Shown one piece after another: positions 39,933 to 48,751 of a DNA stretch of 64,000 nucleotides (positions are counted from its first letter, which is position 1; each line of letters starts with the position of its first letter). This stretch comes from SZAS-18 sp038322235. Lineage in GTDB: Bacteria; Verrucomicrobiota; Verrucomicrobiia; Chthoniobacterales; SZAS-18. The DNA is taken from contig JBBQFQ010000018.1 of NCBI GenBank assembly GCA_038322235.1, forward strand, positions 1-64,000, written 5' to 3'. The notes beneath the pieces were generated by a model that was given only the letters and a program-made list of their open reading frames with translations, was not told where the DNA came from and ran no database searches. The translations under genes and the position numbers were made by a program.

Positions 39933-41603
39933 CTACCCGTTGATGTCGACGTCCTTGGTCTCCTTAATGAATAGCATGCCGATCACCAGCGTCATCCCGG
40001 CGACGATGATCGGATACCAGAGCCCGTAGTAGATGTTGCCATTGCTGGCCACCAGCGCGAAGGCGATCGTCGGCAGGAAACCGCCGAACCAGCCATTGCC
40101 GATGTGGTAAGGCAGGGACATCGAGGTGTACCGGATCCGGGTCGGGAACATTTCGACGAGCATCGCGGCAATCGGGCCATAGACCATCGTCACGTAAATG
40201 ACGAGGATGGTCAGCAGCGCGATAATCATCCAGTGGTTCATCTTACTCGGGTCAGCTTTCGGCGGGTAGCCGGCTTCCTTGATCGCGGCACTGATTTCCT
40301 TGCTGAAGGCATCCGCCTTGACTTTGAAGGTCGCGACATCCAGAGGGCCACCTTCGAAGCTTTGGATGATTTTGTCGCCGATTTTCACGCTGGCCACGGT
40401 GCCCGGTGGGGCCGTCACAGTGTCGTAAGAGACCGAGTTACGCGATAGCGCCCCGGTCGCGATATCGGCCGACGCGGTAAAATTCGGCTTCGCGCCGGCG
40501 GGTGGTGCGAAAAACTCGAACTGGAAATGCTTGGCGTCCGGATCGGCCGTCAGGGTCACGGGCGAGCTGGCTTGGGCGGCTGCGAGGGCAGGGTTGGCAA
40601 AGTTGGTGAGCGCCTTGAAGATCGGGAAATACGTGAGCATCGCCAACGCGCAGCCGGCCATGATGATCGGCTTGCGCCCGATCTTGTCGGAAAGAACGCC
40701 AAAGACGATGAAGAATGGCGTGCCAATGAGCAGGGAAGCCGCGATGAGCAGGTTCGCGGTCTGGCCGTCCACTTTCAACGTCTGGGTCAGGAAGTAGAGT
40801 GCGTAAAACTGTCCGCAATACCAAACGACTGCTTGGCCAGCGGTAAGGCCGAAGAGCGCAAGTATGACAATTTTGAGATTGCTCCAGTTTCCGAACGCCT
40901 CGGTCAGCGGTGCAGTGGAGCCTTTTCCCTGCGCCTTCATCTCGGCGAAGACGGGTGATTCGCGGAGCTTCAGCCGGATATAAACCGAGATGCCGAGCAG
41001 AATCGAGGAAACCAGGAAGGGAACGCGCCAGCCCCAATTGGCGAATGTTTCTTCGCCCAGGTAGGTTCGCACTCCGAGGATGACGAGCAGGGAGAGAAAC
41101 AGTCCGACGGTCGCAGTCGTCTGAATCCAACTCGTGTATGCGCCGCGCTTGCCCATCGGAGCGTGCTCGGCCACGTACGTCGCCGCACCGCCATATTCGC
41201 CGCCGAGCGCGAGACCTTGCAGGAGCCGCAGGACGATGAGGATGATTGGCGCGGCCACGCCGATCGTCGCGTAATTCGGCAGCAGGCCCACGACAAACGT
41301 CGACAGGCCCATGATCACGATGGTGATCATGAACGTATATTTGCGGCCAACGAGATCGCCCACGCGGCCGAACAGCAACGCGCCGAAAGGACGCACCGCA
41401 AAGCCGGCCGCAAAAGCGAGCAGCGCGAAGATGAACTGCGAGGTCGGGTTCAACGCCGAGAAGAACTGCTTCCCGATAATGGCGGCTAGCGAACCGTATA
41501 GATAAAAGTCGTACCACTCGAAGACCGTGCCGAGCGAGGAAGCGAAGATGACGGTCTTGTGACCGGAAGTGATGGATGATCCTGAGGCCGGGGGTGCGGA
41601 CAT
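39933..41603 (-). CDS. MFS transporter, metabolite:H+ symporter (MHS) family
   Basis: A 556-residue permease. The N-terminal signature is VIFASSLGTVFEWYDFYLYG, followed by the loop-2-3 motif GRVGDLVGRKYTF, RLLQGLALGGEYGGAATYVAEHAP and the second-half motif GVLSDKIGRKPIIMAG, all typical of the MHS group that carries organic acids or osmolytes. A loop of roughly 130 residues (about 370-500, rich in Ala, Ser and Thr) sits between late helices and is absent from short MHS members. The ATG at 41603 was chosen; the upstream extension is noise. It is monocistronic with its own terminator. Confidence 0.88.
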   Translation of the reverse strand: MSAPPASGSSITSGHKTVIFASSLGTVFEWYDFYLYGSLAAIIGKQFFSALNPTSQFIFALLAFAAGFAVRPFGALLFGRVGDLVGRKYTFMITIVIMGLSTFVVGLLPNYATIGVAAPIILIVLRLLQGLALGGEYGGAATYVAEHAPMGKRGAYTSWIQTTATVGLFLSLLVILGVRTYLGEETFANWGWRVPFLVSSILLGISVYIRLKLRESPVFAEMKAQGKGSTAPLTEAFGNWSNLKIVILALFGLTAGQAVVWYCGQFYALYFLTQTLKVDGQTANLLIAASLLIGTPFFIVFGVLSDKIGRKPIIMAGCALAMLTYFPIFKALTNFANPALAAAQASSPVTLTADPDAKHFQFEFFAPPAGAKPNFTASADIATGALSRNSVSYDTVTAPPGTVASVKIGDKIIQSFEGGPLDVATFKVKADAFSKEISAAIKEAGYPPKADPSKMNHWMIIALLTILVIYVTMVYGPIAAMLVEMFPTRIRYTSMSLPYHIGNGWFGGFLPTIAFALVASNGNIYYGLWYPIIVAGMTLVIGMLFIKETKDVDING

Positions 41604-41833
41604 GGCAGGGGAGTTCTGGGGGGGTCTTTGGGTTGGGAGCTGTGGGAGGGTGAAACAGGTCCGCGAGTTCCCGAACCCCACGAAATCCGGCGCGTACGAA
41701 CCGCGGCGAAGCGGGCATGCGAGTCGGCGTGTTCCGGGGAGGCGGCGTTCCGGCGAACGTGCGGAGATTGCGGATTTCACTCGGTTACTGCAAGCATAAA
41801 TTCAGCGAAATTCCGCCTATTGCAGGAATTCTC

Positions 41834-42370
41834 CTACTTCGTTCCAAAGAGCGGAAGCGGAGTTTCTTCCCTTCGAGAGGGAGTTTCCTCAGGACGAGGG
41901 CGCTCCAGCGAGAGCAACGCTTCCTTGCGGGGGAGTCCTCCACCGAAACCCGTCAGGGATCCGTTTGCGCCGATCACGCGGTGGCAGGGGACCACCACCG
42001 GGAGGGGGTTCCGGCCATTTGCCATTCCGACCGCCCGCGATGCGCTGGGCCGGCCAATGCGGGCGGCGATCGCCCCATAGCTGCGCGTCTCTCCGCAGGG
42101 GATCTCGCGCAGAGCCTGCCAAACTCTCAGCTGGAACGGCGTCCCACTCGGCTCCAGCGGCAGGTCGAAGTCGGTGCGCCGACCGTCGAAATACTCCTCG
42201 AGTTGCATGCATGCCCGCTGCAGGAGTGGATCGGACTCTTCGGGTTCGCCGATGTCTGTGAGTTCCGTCGGCCGCGGCGGATCGAACGCGATCCGGGTGA
42301 GCGCCCGGCCGTTTGTCACGAGCAGCAGGGGGCCGATCGGAGTGGAAAGGAAGGCGTGTCGCATTTTCAT
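41834..42370 (-). CDS. ogt: methylated-DNA--protein-cysteine methyltransferase
   Basis: A suicide repair protein that removes alkyl groups from O6 of guanine. The acceptor cysteine is in PVVVPCHRVIG, the helix-turn-helix arginine finger region is SRAVGMANGRNPLP, and TPFQLRVWQALREIPCGETRSYG is the conserved core. The C-terminal tail (PRPEETPSRREET) is a short charged extension. The start overlaps the stop of the upstream glycosylase gene by four bases, giving a two-gene alkylation-repair operon. Confidence 0.93.
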   Translation of the reverse strand: MKMRHAFLSTPIGPLLLVTNGRALTRIAFDPPRPTELTDIGEPEESDPLLQRACMQLEEYFDGRRTDFDLPLEPSGTPFQLRVWQALREIPCGETRSYGAIAARIGRPSASRAVGMANGRNPLPVVVPCHRVIGANGSLTGFGGGLPRKEALLSLERPRPEETPSRREETPLPLFGTK

Positions 42371-43821
42371 TTGGGGTCAGTGGGGGGGAAGGAAAGCCGG
42401 TGCCAAAGCTGCATGACGGCGTACGCCCGCCAGGGTCGCCAAGCCTCTGCCTGGACGCGGAGCGCGGCGGCGCTGATGCCGCCCGCCGCCTTGCGCAGCG
42501 CCAGGTCGGTGTCGGGAAAAGCATCCGGCCAACCGAGCGCGCGCATCGCGATGTACTGGGCCGTCCAGTCACCGATGCCCGGCAGAGCGCAGAGCTTTGC
42601 TATCACAACCTGAGGGTCCGCTCCTGGCGCCAGCACGAGATCACCCGAGGCAACGGCCCGGGCGAGCGCGATGATCGCCGCGGCGCGGGAGCGAATGATG
42701 CCGAGCTTCGCAATGTCCCCGACCTCGGCCCGCGCGACGCAAACGGCCCCCGGGGTCAGCCGATCGAGATCAGCGTAGGGAGTCGCGATCGGCTCGCCGA
42801 ACGCGCGGCCAAAGCGGCGCGCGAGGGTCGTGGCTCCCGCCACGGTCACCTGTTGCCCGAGAATGGCGCGAATCCCAATCTCGAAGCCATCGAACGCGCC
42901 GGGGACGCGGAGACCCGGATGCCCGCGAGCGAGCGGGCCCAGCTGCGCCGCGATCAATTCCGGAGCGGCGGAGAGGTCAAAAAGACGCTTCACTCTCGCG
43001 AGCACGGGGGACACCGCGGGTGCGAGCGAGGCCGAAAGTTGGACACGGAGTACTGCCCGTCCGCCCGGGGCGGGTGAAACCGAAAGCCAGCCGCGATGAC
43101 GACCATGGCTGACGGTTCGGCGATAGCATCCGTCCGCAATGGCTTCGACTCCCGTCACGCTCCGCGTCGCAAGAAAGGAGAGGAGTTCCGGCCAAGCGAA
43201 AGGCGGGCGGTAGGCGAGATCACAACGCAGGATCGCCCCGCCGGCGGCAGCGCCATCCGGACGCACGCGACGGAGCGCGCTCGGCGTCAGGCGGTACCGC
43301 TCGCGAAAAAGGGCGTTGAAGCGCCGCAGACTCTTGAAACCGCTCGCGAGCGCGACCTCGATGACGGGCAGCGCCGTGTCCGTGAGCAGACGCTTCGCCA
43401 GGAGGAGTCGGTGGGTTTGCGCAAGTTCCACCGGCGCGACCCCGAGCGCACTTTCGGTCGCGCGGCGAAGGTGGCGGGCGCTCACGCCAAGTTCGGATGC
43501 GAGCTGATCGAGACTCAGTTCATCAAGCGCGCCGTCGTCGATCCGGGCCGCGGCGGCGTGGGCGAGCCGATGGACGGCGTCGACCGGAGCCCGGCCAGGG
43601 GCGAGTTCCGGCCGGCAGCGGAGGCATGGGCGAAAACCCGCCAGCTCGGCCGCGGCCGCGCTGAAATGAAAGGTGCAGCGCGGGCGCTGCGGCGTCCGCG
43701 CCGGACAAACCGGACGGCAGTAGATCCCAGTGGTCGAGACGCCCACGAAAAACATCCCGTCGAAGCGGCTGTCGCGCGCCCGCAACGCGGTGTAGAGCAG
43801 CTCGTCTCCGGGGTTCATCAT
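42367..43821 (-). CDS. Ada-type regulator fused to DNA-3-methyladenine glycosylase (AlkA)
   Basis: A 484-residue fusion. The N-terminal Ada metal domain has the four zinc cysteines in YCRPVCPAR and PCLRCRPE, the first also being the methyl-phosphotriester acceptor. An AraC-type helix-turn-helix follows (LGVSARHLRRATESALG, IEVALASGFKSLRRFNALFRERY). The C-terminal part is AlkA: GAILGQQVTVAGATTLARRFG, and the helix-hairpin-helix LPGIGDWTAQYIAMRALG with the catalytic Asp in DAFPDTDLAL. It can therefore sense methylation, activate transcription and excise alkylated bases. The start is ATG 43821; a GTG at 43842 is possible. Confidence 0.9.
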   Translation of the reverse strand: MMNPGDELLYTALRARDSRFDGMFFVGVSTTGIYCRPVCPARTPQRPRCTFHFSAAAAELAGFRPCLRCRPELAPGRAPVDAVHRLAHAAAARIDDGALDELSLDQLASELGVSARHLRRATESALGVAPVELAQTHRLLLAKRLLTDTALPVIEVALASGFKSLRRFNALFRERYRLTPSALRRVRPDGAAAGGAILRCDLAYRPPFAWPELLSFLATRSVTGVEAIADGCYRRTVSHGRHRGWLSVSPAPGGRAVLRVQLSASLAPAVSPVLARVKRLFDLSAAPELIAAQLGPLARGHPGLRVPGAFDGFEIGIRAILGQQVTVAGATTLARRFGRAFGEPIATPYADLDRLTPGAVCVARAEVGDIAKLGIIRSRAAAIIALARAVASGDLVLAPGADPQVVIAKLCALPGIGDWTAQYIAMRALGWPDAFPDTDLALRKAAGGISAAALRVQAEAWRPWRAYAVMQLWHRLSFPPTDPK

Positions 43822-43934
43822 GCGGGGATCATGCTGCGGCACGCCGGGAACCGCTCGCCATTTTCGGACACGGGAGCGAAAAGATTCCGACTTTCGTTTC
43901 TGCCCGACCGCGACACGTTCCGCGCCTCACACCG

Positions 43935-44663
43935 ATGAGCCAAACTTCGATCACGAAAGCCGTCCTGCTGGCCGCGGGGCGCGGGACCCGCATGCGCGAG
44001 CTGACCCTCGATCTGCCGAAGCCGATGATCCCCGTGCGGGGCAGGCCAATCCTCTCGCACATCACCAGCGGGCTCCTCGCCGCCGGCGTCACGGACTTCC
44101 TGATCATCGTCGGATACCGGGCGGACGTGGTGCGCGATTTTTTTGGCGATGGGTCGGCCCACGGCTTTCGCGTGCAATATGCGACCCAAGTCACACAGGA
44201 TGGGACTGGCCGCGTGGTCGAGCTGGCACGGGATTTTGCAGGAGACGAGGCCTTCGTCTTGAGTTACGGCGACATCCTCGTGGACCCGGTGAATTATCGG
44301 TCCCTCGTCACGATGACGGCGGACGAGGAGGCGCTGCTGACGGTCAAGCGGGCGGACGACGTCTCGCAAGGCGGAGCGGTTTTTGTGAACGATCGCTTCG
44401 ACCTCATCGATCTCCGCGAAAAGCCGAAACCGGGGGAGCTGACAAGTCGCTGGTACAATGCGGGGATTTACGCCTTCCGCCCCGGAATCTTCGCCTTCAC
44501 AAGCCGGCTCGAGCGCTCACCCCGCGGCGAGTTCGAACTCACCGATGCGATTCGGGAGCTGGCGCAATCCGGCGGCCGGGTGCACTGCCTCGAACTCACC
44601 GGCGAGTGGGCAGATGTGCGTGATCCCGAAGTGCTGGCCGAGCTGAACGCCGAGCCCTCGTGA
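43935..44663 (+). CDS. NDP-sugar nucleotidyltransferase
   Basis: A 242-residue enzyme that activates a sugar phosphate with an NTP. The nucleotide-binding loop is AVLLAAGRGTRMRELTLDLPKPM, and the product-side motifs are SYGDILVDPV, LREKPKPGELTSRWYNAGIYAF and GEWADVRDPE. It belongs to the short RmlA/GalU/MurNAc-1-P uridylyltransferase-like group; the exact sugar is unknown. Its stop overlaps the start of the next gene (GTGA), placing it in the surface-glycan operon that ends with the ABC exporter genes. Confidence 0.85.
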   Translation: MSQTSITKAVLLAAGRGTRMRELTLDLPKPMIPVRGRPILSHITSGLLAAGVTDFLIIVGYRADVVRDFFGDGSAHGFRVQYATQVTQDGTGRVVELARDFAGDEAFVLSYGDILVDPVNYRSLVTMTADEEALLTVKRADDVSQGGAVFVNDRFDLIDLREKPKPGELTSRWYNAGIYAFRPGIFAFTSRLERSPRGEFELTDAIRELAQSGGRVHCLELTGEWADVRDPEVLAELNAEPS

Positions 44664-45646
44664 AAGGTTCCGCTTTTCTGAGCCATCGCTGGTTCCGGGG
44701 GCTCTTCGCCCTGGTCCTCTGCCTTCCGCCCATCCTGCATCTCCGACAGGAATATGTCGCGGGCTCAGCCGTGCCGTTCTCCCGCATGATCTATTTCGGC
44801 AGCAATCTGCCGCTAACGCGACTTCCGGAAGTCACGGCGGTCCACCCCGCCATGGAAAGTGCGACCGGAGATGACGGTCAGTCCTACGCTCAGGTCGCCA
44901 TGCATCCCTCCTTGCTCCCGCCCGAGCTGGCGGCAGCACTGGATCTGCCGACCTACCGGGCGCGGCGCATCCTCCTCCCCTCGCTGGCGTCGCTGCCTGG
45001 GTTCGGGGACACGGCCCGGACGCTGAGTACCTCCGCTCTGCTCAACGCTGTTTTTCTCGCGGGAGGACTCGTCTGGTTCATCGCGGCGTCCCGGGTGCAG
45101 GACTACGCGGCCCTTGGCGCGGCGGCGATCGGGGAGGGAACGCTCGTCTCCTTCCTGCGAGCGTTGACGGATCTTCCGTCCGCCACGCTGAGCTTCTTCG
45201 CCGCTGCCATCGCGGGCGGCACCGGCGCGATCTGCCTGGCGGCATCCCTGCTCGCGCGCGAATCCGCGATTTGCTCTCGTCCCATTCTCCTGCGGGGCGC
45301 GCCCTCGCGGTGGTGGGGAAAACGTCGACACATCCTGACGCTTGGTGCCCTCGCGGTCACGCCGCTCCGCGCGAAGCTGTGGGAGTACCGACTGAGCGAG
45401 GACCTGGATCCCTCTCGCTCTCTGCCTGGGTGCGGCCGTTCCGATCGAGCAATCTGCCCACGCTCGCGTCCTCATTCCCATCACGCTCGCCTTTCATCCC
45501 AGCCTGCGGCAGGAGCCATCGCCTCGCGTTTTTTGGCTCGAGCTGGGGCTCGCGGATGCCGGGTCGCTCTTCGCCGTCACGCGCATCGTTACCCGGGTCT
45601 GGCGGTCATGGCGGCGGCGCAGTTGCGAACGCAGGCGGCCGCATGA
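44660..45646 (+). pseudogene. polytopic membrane protein of surface glycopolymer synthesis, frameshifted
   Basis: The N-terminal 240 residues form a recognisable membrane protein: first helix GLFALVLCLPPILHLRQEY, then DDGQSYAQVAMHPSLLPPELAAALDLPTYRARRILLPSL, a motif of membrane glycosyltransferase-like proteins, then several helices. After about 45395 the frame becomes Arg/Ser/His-rich nonsense. The coherent continuation (WIPLALCLGAAVPIEQ, ARVLIPITLAFHPSLRQE, VFWLELGLADAGSLFAV) is in another frame, starting after a TGA at 45393. The original frame returns near the end, because its stop at 45646 overlaps the ATG of the permease gene. Two compensating indels, real or sequencing errors, would explain this. 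Confidence 0.7.
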
Positions 45647-46503
45647 TCTTCCCCAAGATGCCTCTCGATCTCATTACCGATGTTCCGACAGAGCCCCCGG
45701 GCGGTACTCAGCGCCGCCAGGGCCCGTGGCTGGAACTCCTCCGCTATGCTCACGTGATTCGCTACCAGGCGTACGCGAGTCTGAAGGCGGAGATCTCCCG
45801 GACCTATGTGGGCGTCCTTTGGTGGGTGCTGGAGCCGCTGTTGAGCGCGGCGACGATGTATCTCGTCTTCGGGTTGATTCTCGCGGCCGGCCGGCCAAAC
45901 TTCTTCGCCTTCCTGCTCATCGGCACCTTCACGTGGCAGTGGTTCCAGAATTCCGTCCTCCTCGCGGCGACCTCGGTGCTGAACAAGGCCGGCGTGATGC
46001 AGCAGGTCTACCTCCCGAAGGCAGTCTTTCCGATTGTGAGCCTGCTCAACGGGACCTGGAAGTTTTTCTGCACGTTTCTGGTGCTGCTCGTCCTGCTCAC
46101 CTTTGGCGGGCACGGACCGGGTCTCCCCTGGCTGGCGCTGCCCTTGGTCCTCGCCGTCCAGTTCCTGCTGAATCTCGCCGTGGGACTTCCGCTGGCCGTC
46201 TGGATCCCATTCTTCCGCGATGGGACGTCGGTCATCACGGCACTGCTTGGCTTCCTCGGCCTCGCCTCCGGAATCTTCTTCCGGCCGGAGCAGGTCCTCG
46301 AGACCCACGCGGAGCTAGCGCCGTTCGTGCTCTATAACCCAATGGCCTGCCTCATCACAGCCTACCGGGCGATTCTGCTCGATGGAGTGTGGCCAGACTG
46401 GCAGGCCCTCGCAGGCGTGAGCGGGTTCGGCATCGTACTGCTCGGCTTCGGCCTGCTTCTCATCCGACGGTTCAATCTCACGCTCGCCAAGGCATCTCAA
46501 TAA
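45643..46503 (+). CDS. ABC-2 type polysaccharide export permease
   Basis: A 286-residue membrane protein of the Wzm/KpsM/TagG type. AEISRTYVGVLWWVLEPLL is the characteristic cytoplasmic-interface segment, followed by six helices, FTWQWFQNSVLLAATSVLNKAGVMQQVYLPKA and YNPMACLITAYRAILLDG near the end. With the ATPase encoded 10 bases downstream it would export an O-antigen or other surface polysaccharide. The ATG overlaps the stop of the preceding frame by four bases. Confidence 0.9.
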   Translation: MIFPKMPLDLITDVPTEPPGGTQRRQGPWLELLRYAHVIRYQAYASLKAEISRTYVGVLWWVLEPLLSAATMYLVFGLILAAGRPNFFAFLLIGTFTWQWFQNSVLLAATSVLNKAGVMQQVYLPKAVFPIVSLLNGTWKFFCTFLVLLVLLTFGGHGPGLPWLALPLVLAVQFLLNLAVGLPLAVWIPFFRDGTSVITALLGFLGLASGIFFRPEQVLETHAELAPFVLYNPMACLITAYRAILLDGVWPDWQALAGVSGFGIVLLGFGLLLIRRFNLTLAKASQ

Positions 46504-46512
46504 ACACCCGCC

Positions 46513-47277
46513 GTGAGCCGCACTCCCATCATTTCGGCCGACCACATCGGAATCTGTTACCGGCTTCGTCGGAAGATCGCGGGTTCCCGGGAATTCTGGG
46601 CCGTGCGCGATGTCACCCTCGACATTTTTGAAGGCGAGACGCTCGGCGTTCTCGGTTCGAACGGGGCGGGGAAGAGCACGCTCATGCGCGCACTCGCCGG
46701 GATCCTCGCGGTCGATCGCGGCCGGCTCACCCGGGATCCGCGCTACTCCGTGGCGCTGCTGTCCCTCGGCGTCGGTTTTGAGGCCAATCTCACGGGAAGG
46801 GAAAACGCGATCCTCAGCGGAATGCTGCTCGGCTTACACCGGGCCACGATCGAGAAACGACTCGCCCGGGTGCTCGACTTCTCGGAGTTGGGTGAATTCT
46901 TTGACCAGCCGGTCTACACCTACTCCAGCGGAATGCTCGCCCGACTGGGGTTTTCCGTCGCGATCCAGGTGGATCCCGATGTTCTCCTCGTCGACGAAGT
47001 CCTTGCCGTGGGAGATGCGCATTTTCAGCGGAAATCCGCCGAAGTCCTCTCCGAGCGGATAAAGCGCAACCGCGCGGTGGTTCTCATCACGCACGACATC
47101 AGATCCATCCAAGCCATGTGCGATCGCGCAGTGTGGATCGATCGCGGTGTCAGTCGGGTCAGCGGCTCCGTGGCGGACGTGCAGCGGGCGTATGAGGAAA
47201 TGACCGGCCCGGGCCCGGATGCGCTCGGGAAGGCAGTGGTCCCTCAATCCGTGCCCGCGGCCGAGACGTCAGCGTAG
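46513..47277 (+). CDS. ABC transporter ATP-binding protein, polysaccharide exporter (Wzt/KpsT type)
   Basis: A 254-residue ATPase. Walker A LGSNGAGKSTLMRAL, signature YSSGMLARLGFSVAI, Walker B DVLLVDEVLAVGD and the switch histidine in VLITHDI. GVGFEANLTGRENAIL and DEVLAVGDAHFQRK are hallmarks of the polysaccharide and teichoic-acid exporter ATPases. There is no C-terminal carbohydrate-binding domain, so it is the short KpsT-like form. GTG start. The last 9 bases overlap the convergent VTT gene. Confidence 0.9.
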   Translation: MSRTPIISADHIGICYRLRRKIAGSREFWAVRDVTLDIFEGETLGVLGSNGAGKSTLMRALAGILAVDRGRLTRDPRYSVALLSLGVGFEANLTGRENAILSGMLLGLHRATIEKRLARVLDFSELGEFFDQPVYTYSSGMLARLGFSVAIQVDPDVLLVDEVLAVGDAHFQRKSAEVLSERIKRNRAVVLITHDIRSIQAMCDRAVWIDRGVSRVSGSVADVQRAYEEMTGPGPDALGKAVVPQSVPAAETSA

Positions 47278-48033
47278 GGCGAGATCCGGAACAGGCTTCG
47301 CGACACCTGCCGCCTCTTCGGCGAGCGCGCGACGCTGGGCTTCGTCCAGCAGCCGGAGCGCGATCTTCGCCAGCGCGACGGTCAGCCCCACGGTCAGCGC
47401 GAGTCCGCCCGCCCAAAGCCAGTACGCGCCATCCCGGAAGCCCCCACCCTCACGCCACAGCCGCCAGCTGAAGCGTCCAAGCGTTCCGAGGTAGGAGTAG
47501 AGAAACATTCCGGGGAGCTGGCCGAGCGCGATCCAGCCGAGGCAGGGCCAGAGCCGCATCCGCGTGGCGCCGTAAAAATAATTGATTAGACTCGTCGGCG
47601 CGAGGGGATTGAGCTGCGTCAGAAAGACGATTTTCCATCCCTCGCGAGCGATCGCGAGATCGAGGGCCCGCCATTTCGGATCGCGCAGAAAGCGCGCCTC
47701 CACCCATCCCCGGGCAAAGCGCCGCGTGATCAGGAACGCGGCGGCCGCCGCGAGGAGATGGCCCGTGAGCACAAGCGCCAACCCCCGCCAGAAACCGAAG
47801 AAAAATCCGCCACCCACGATCAACAACCCGCCCGGCAGGAGGAACAGATTCGTGACGGCCAGCGCCAGCGGATAAAGAATCGTCGTCCAAGGCTCGTGAC
47901 GGGCTACCAACTCACCCAGCCGGAAGATCAGCTGATCGACCGGAAAAAACTGGCCGAGGATCACGGCGAGGATCGCGACCACCGTCAGTCCGCCGACCTG
48001 AATCAGAATGGCGCGCGCGGGCTTGAGCAACAT
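47269..48033 (-). CDS. VTT-domain (TVP38/TMEM64, DedA-like) membrane protein
   Basis: A 254-residue membrane protein of the VTT superfamily. The key segments are FLLPGGLLIVGGGFFFGFWRGLALVLTGHLLAAAAAF and KIVFLTQLNPLAPTSLINYFYGATRMRLWPCLGW, corresponding to the two re-entrant halves with the conserved Gly/Pro and Asn/Pro motifs. Members act in lipid scrambling or flipping. The ATG sits 75 bases after the stop of ribE, so it may be the last gene of a nadC-ribE-VTT run. Confidence 0.85.
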   Translation of the reverse strand: MLLKPARAILIQVGGLTVVAILAVILGQFFPVDQLIFRLGELVARHEPWTTILYPLALAVTNLFLLPGGLLIVGGGFFFGFWRGLALVLTGHLLAAAAAFLITRRFARGWVEARFLRDPKWRALDLAIAREGWKIVFLTQLNPLAPTSLINYFYGATRMRLWPCLGWIALGQLPGMFLYSYLGTLGRFSWRLWREGGGFRDGAYWLWAGGLALTVGLTVALAKIALRLLDEAQRRALAEEAAGVAKPVPDLALR

Positions 48034-48106
48034 GATCGGGGGCCGGTGACCGAAGGTGCCGAGAATTCTCCCTCTCGCATCCGCTTTCCGCCGGATCGGA
48101 AACCAC

Positions 48107-48703
48107 CTACTGCCCGCGCGACATCATCCGCTCGACGTATTTCGCGATGACATCAAACTCGAGGTTCGCGAGATCGCCGGCTTGGGCTGACCGCAGTCCC
48201 GTGACCTTCCGCGTGTGCGGGATGATCCAGATCACGAAGGCGCCGGAAAGGATTTCCGCGACGGTCAGGCTGATGCCATTGACCGCAACCGAGCCTTTGA
48301 AGGCGAGATAGTGCGCGTAGTCATCCGGAAGCGCGATCTCAAGGCGGTGATCATCGCCGTTTTTCTCAAATGAAATGATCGGGCTCGCGCAATCGACATG
48401 GCCCTGCACGAAATGTCCGCCCAGCCGCCCGTCCGCCTTCAGGGCGCGCTCGAGATTCACCACGGCGTCCGGGCGCAGGCGATGGAGATTCGTGCGATCG
48501 AGCGATTCCTGGAGGAGGTCGAAGGTGACGAATTCGTTCCGATGCGCCGTGACGGTGAGGCAGCAACCGTTGACCGAGACGCTGTCACCGGTCCGGACCT
48601 TAGGACCGATTCCCGGGGCGGCGATCTGCAGCTGTACCCCCTTTTCGCTGCTGCGACGCAGCCACACGACGCGGCCAGCTTCTTCGACGAGTCCGGTGAA
48701 CAT
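48107..48703 (-). CDS. ribE: riboflavin synthase, alpha subunit
   Basis: Catalyses the dismutation of two 6,7-dimethyl-8-ribityllumazine molecules to riboflavin. The 198-residue chain has the diagnostic N terminus MFTGLVEEAGRVV, two lumazine-binding halves (SVSVNGCCLTVT and SVAVNGISLTVAEI) and the inter-domain GRLGGHFVQGHVD. No FMN riboswitch is upstream: the nadC stop is 48 bases away and the two are probably co-transcribed. Confidence 0.95.
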   Translation of the reverse strand: MFTGLVEEAGRVVWLRRSSEKGVQLQIAAPGIGPKVRTGDSVSVNGCCLTVTAHRNEFVTFDLLQESLDRTNLHRLRPDAVVNLERALKADGRLGGHFVQGHVDCASPIISFEKNGDDHRLEIALPDDYAHYLAFKGSVAVNGISLTVAEILSGAFVIWIIPHTRKVTGLRSAQAGDLANLEFDVIAKYVERMMSRGQ

Positions 48704-48751
48704 GGAACGCGCCTTTTCCGCTGCGCGGCGCGGAGCGTCAAGCGAAGCCGC

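Noticed and set aside
45726..46337. 203-codon frame inside the ABC permease gene
   Set aside because: It overlaps the well-supported permease in another frame; it only continues the alternative frame of the broken upstream gene.
48704..48751. FMN riboswitch for ribE
   Set aside because: Only 48 bases separate ribE from nadC, too little for the aptamer; co-transcription explains expression.
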